From an uncultured Aquimarina sp. (lineage in GTDB: Bacteria; Bacteroidota; Bacteroidia; Flavobacteriales; Flavobacteriaceae): a stretch of DNA of 64,000 nt. The stretch lies in the NCBI GenBank assembly GCA_947498815.1, contig CANMLU010000006.1:264137-328136 (forward strand), given 5' to 3'. Of this stretch, positions 63,169 to 64,000 are shown one piece after another. How positions within the stretch are numbered: position 1 is the first letter of the stretch; each line of letters begins with the position of its first letter. The notes under the pieces were generated by a model. That model had not been told where the DNA came from. It did not search any database and saw only the letters and a program-made list of their open reading frames with translations. The translations under genes and the position numbers were made by a program.

Positions 63169-64000
63169 ATGCAAAAATATCTTATACTCGTATGTGTATT
63201 TACGAGTTTAATCAATTATGGCCAAGAATTAATTGACTTAGACGAAGTCTTGGTTACCTCGGCCAGTCGCGAAATTCAAAAACGATCAGAAGTCCCCGGA
63301 TCTATTGCCACACTTACGGCACGAACCATAAATGAAACCAAAGCATTTGGTATAGACCAATTAGTAAATCAAGTACCTGGTGTATTTATGTCTACATCGA
63401 GAGCTGCCAGTAATGAACAACATTTCATGGCGGTTCGCTCCCCTATTTCAACAAAGGCATTGTTTTTATATCTGGAAGACGGATTGCAAATTCGCCCAAC
63501 ATCGGTTTTTAATCATAATGCCTTATTAGAAATGAATGATATTTCTTTTGGTCGCGTTGAAGTATTAAAAGGGCCTGCATCCAGTATTTACGGTAGCGAA
63601 GCTATAGGCGGTAGTTTTAATTTTATTACCAAAAAACCAACAAAAGACTTGAGTACCAGTGCAGGTTTTCAAGCTAATGACCTGGGACTAACAAGATATC
63701 AATTCGAAGTCTCTGATCAGGTTGGTGAGAAACTAGGGTTTTATCTTGGAGGTCAATTCGCAGAACGTATGGATGGTCCAATTGAACATAGTGATTATGA
63801 AAAAACGGCGATTACGTTCAAAACTGTTTATGACATAAATGACACAACTCAATGGACCAATGTATTCGACTTGGTAGATTACCAATCCGATATGAGTGGT
63901 TCATTGAGTGAGGCCGATTATATTGCCGGAAATTATGAAAGTGATCAAACTTTTACAGAGCGTGAGGCAATTTCCTTTAGAGTACGATCAACAATAGATA
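63169..64000 (+). CDS. TonB-dependent receptor, FecA/BtuB type (partial, 5' part)
   Basis: Open from ATG 63169 to the end of the window, 277 residues so far, read directly. Signal peptide ending INYGQ, a TonB-box-like DLDEVLVTSA, and the plug domain: INETKAFGIDQLVNQVPGVF, LYLEDGLQIRPT, FGRVEVLKGPASSIYGSEAIGGSFNFIT, followed by the first barrel strands. No carboxypeptidase-regulatory domain, so it differs from the receptor at 21020. With the Fur-like site upstream, an iron-chelate or similar metal ligand is a reasonable inference. Confidence 0.88.
   Translation, partial: MQKYLILVCVFTSLINYGQELIDLDEVLVTSASREIQKRSEVPGSIATLTARTINETKAFGIDQLVNQVPGVFMSTSRAASNEQHFMAVRSPISTKALFLYLEDGLQIRPTSVFNHNALLEMNDISFGRVEVLKGPASSIYGSEAIGGSFNFITKKPTKDLSTSAGFQANDLGLTRYQFEVSDQVGEKLGFYLGGQFAERMDGPIEHSDYEKTAITFKTVYDINDTTQWTNVFDLVDYQSDMSGSLSEADYIAGNYESDQTFTEREAISFRVRSTID

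Overview
The window is an AT-rich stretch (roughly one third G+C by eye) from a member of the Bacteroidota, almost certainly a marine-type Flavobacteriaceae. The evidence is the type IX secretion C-terminal sorting domains on three large secreted proteins, the GLPGLI, 2TM-domain and head-GIN (DUF2807) families, a LETM1-related biofilm-type protein, SusC/FecA-like TonB-dependent receptors, and promoters of the Bacteroidota form TAnnTTTG instead of TATAAT. I cannot fix the genus; Aquimarina-like is a guess from gene content. I saw no rRNA, tRNA, prophage, CRISPR array or intact insertion sequence.

Layout. 1-6.2 kb: end of a hydrolase/OsmC protein, small secreted proteins, an esterase-fold protein that lacks its catalytic serine, and a giant T9SS metallophosphoesterase. 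6.2-13.1 kb: a T9SS M36 metalloprotease, a YdeI-like protein, lipoprotein Cu/Zn superoxide dismutase, and a TetR-monooxygenase operon with two operators framing its promoter. 13.2-20.8 kb: LETM1-related protein, ECF sigma factor with a membrane partner, a BLUF photoreceptor with an altered flavin-site residue, an orphan LytTR regulator, three tandem mini secreted proteins, type II NADH dehydrogenase and a GLPGLI protein. 21-27.7 kb: TonB-dependent receptor, TPR protein, then a cassette of a LytS-like histidine kinase fused to a 2TM domain, five tandem 2TM proteins and a LytTR response regulator. 27.9-28.7 kb: a decayed and an intact double-glycine leader peptide gene. 28.9-38.3 kb: acyltransferase, Nudix and PPIase genes, then the RDD/SpoIIM/DUF4129/DUF4350/MoxR/DUF58 membrane cluster. 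38.4-49.7 kb: AraC regulator with NTF2-like and YHS proteins, DUF2141, T9SS phospholipase C-like protein, an inverted-repeat element, a TPR-HTH regulator, OxyR, TIGR00266 protein, and a polysaccharide lyase beside a truncated copy of itself. 49.8-55.3 kb: DUF4870 and a PadR-PspC-DUF2807 envelope-stress-like cluster separated by palindromic intergenic elements. 55.3-64 kb: thioredoxin reductase, TRIC channel, thioesterase, GH31 glycosidase, assorted small enzymes, and the start of a TonB-dependent receptor behind a possible Fur site.

How the genes work together. Much of the window concerns the cell envelope and the outside: secreted hydrolases (protease, phosphoesterase, phospholipase-like, polysaccharide lyase, GH31), receptors for uptake, and several sensory units. 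Redox defence recurs (OsmC, SodC, OxyR, TrxB). The parts most likely to be undescribed are the kinase-2TM-regulator cassette at 23.9-27.7 kb and the two sets of small exported peptides at 17.5-18.2 and 27.9-28.7 kb. Functions beyond family level are inference from sequence read by eye.
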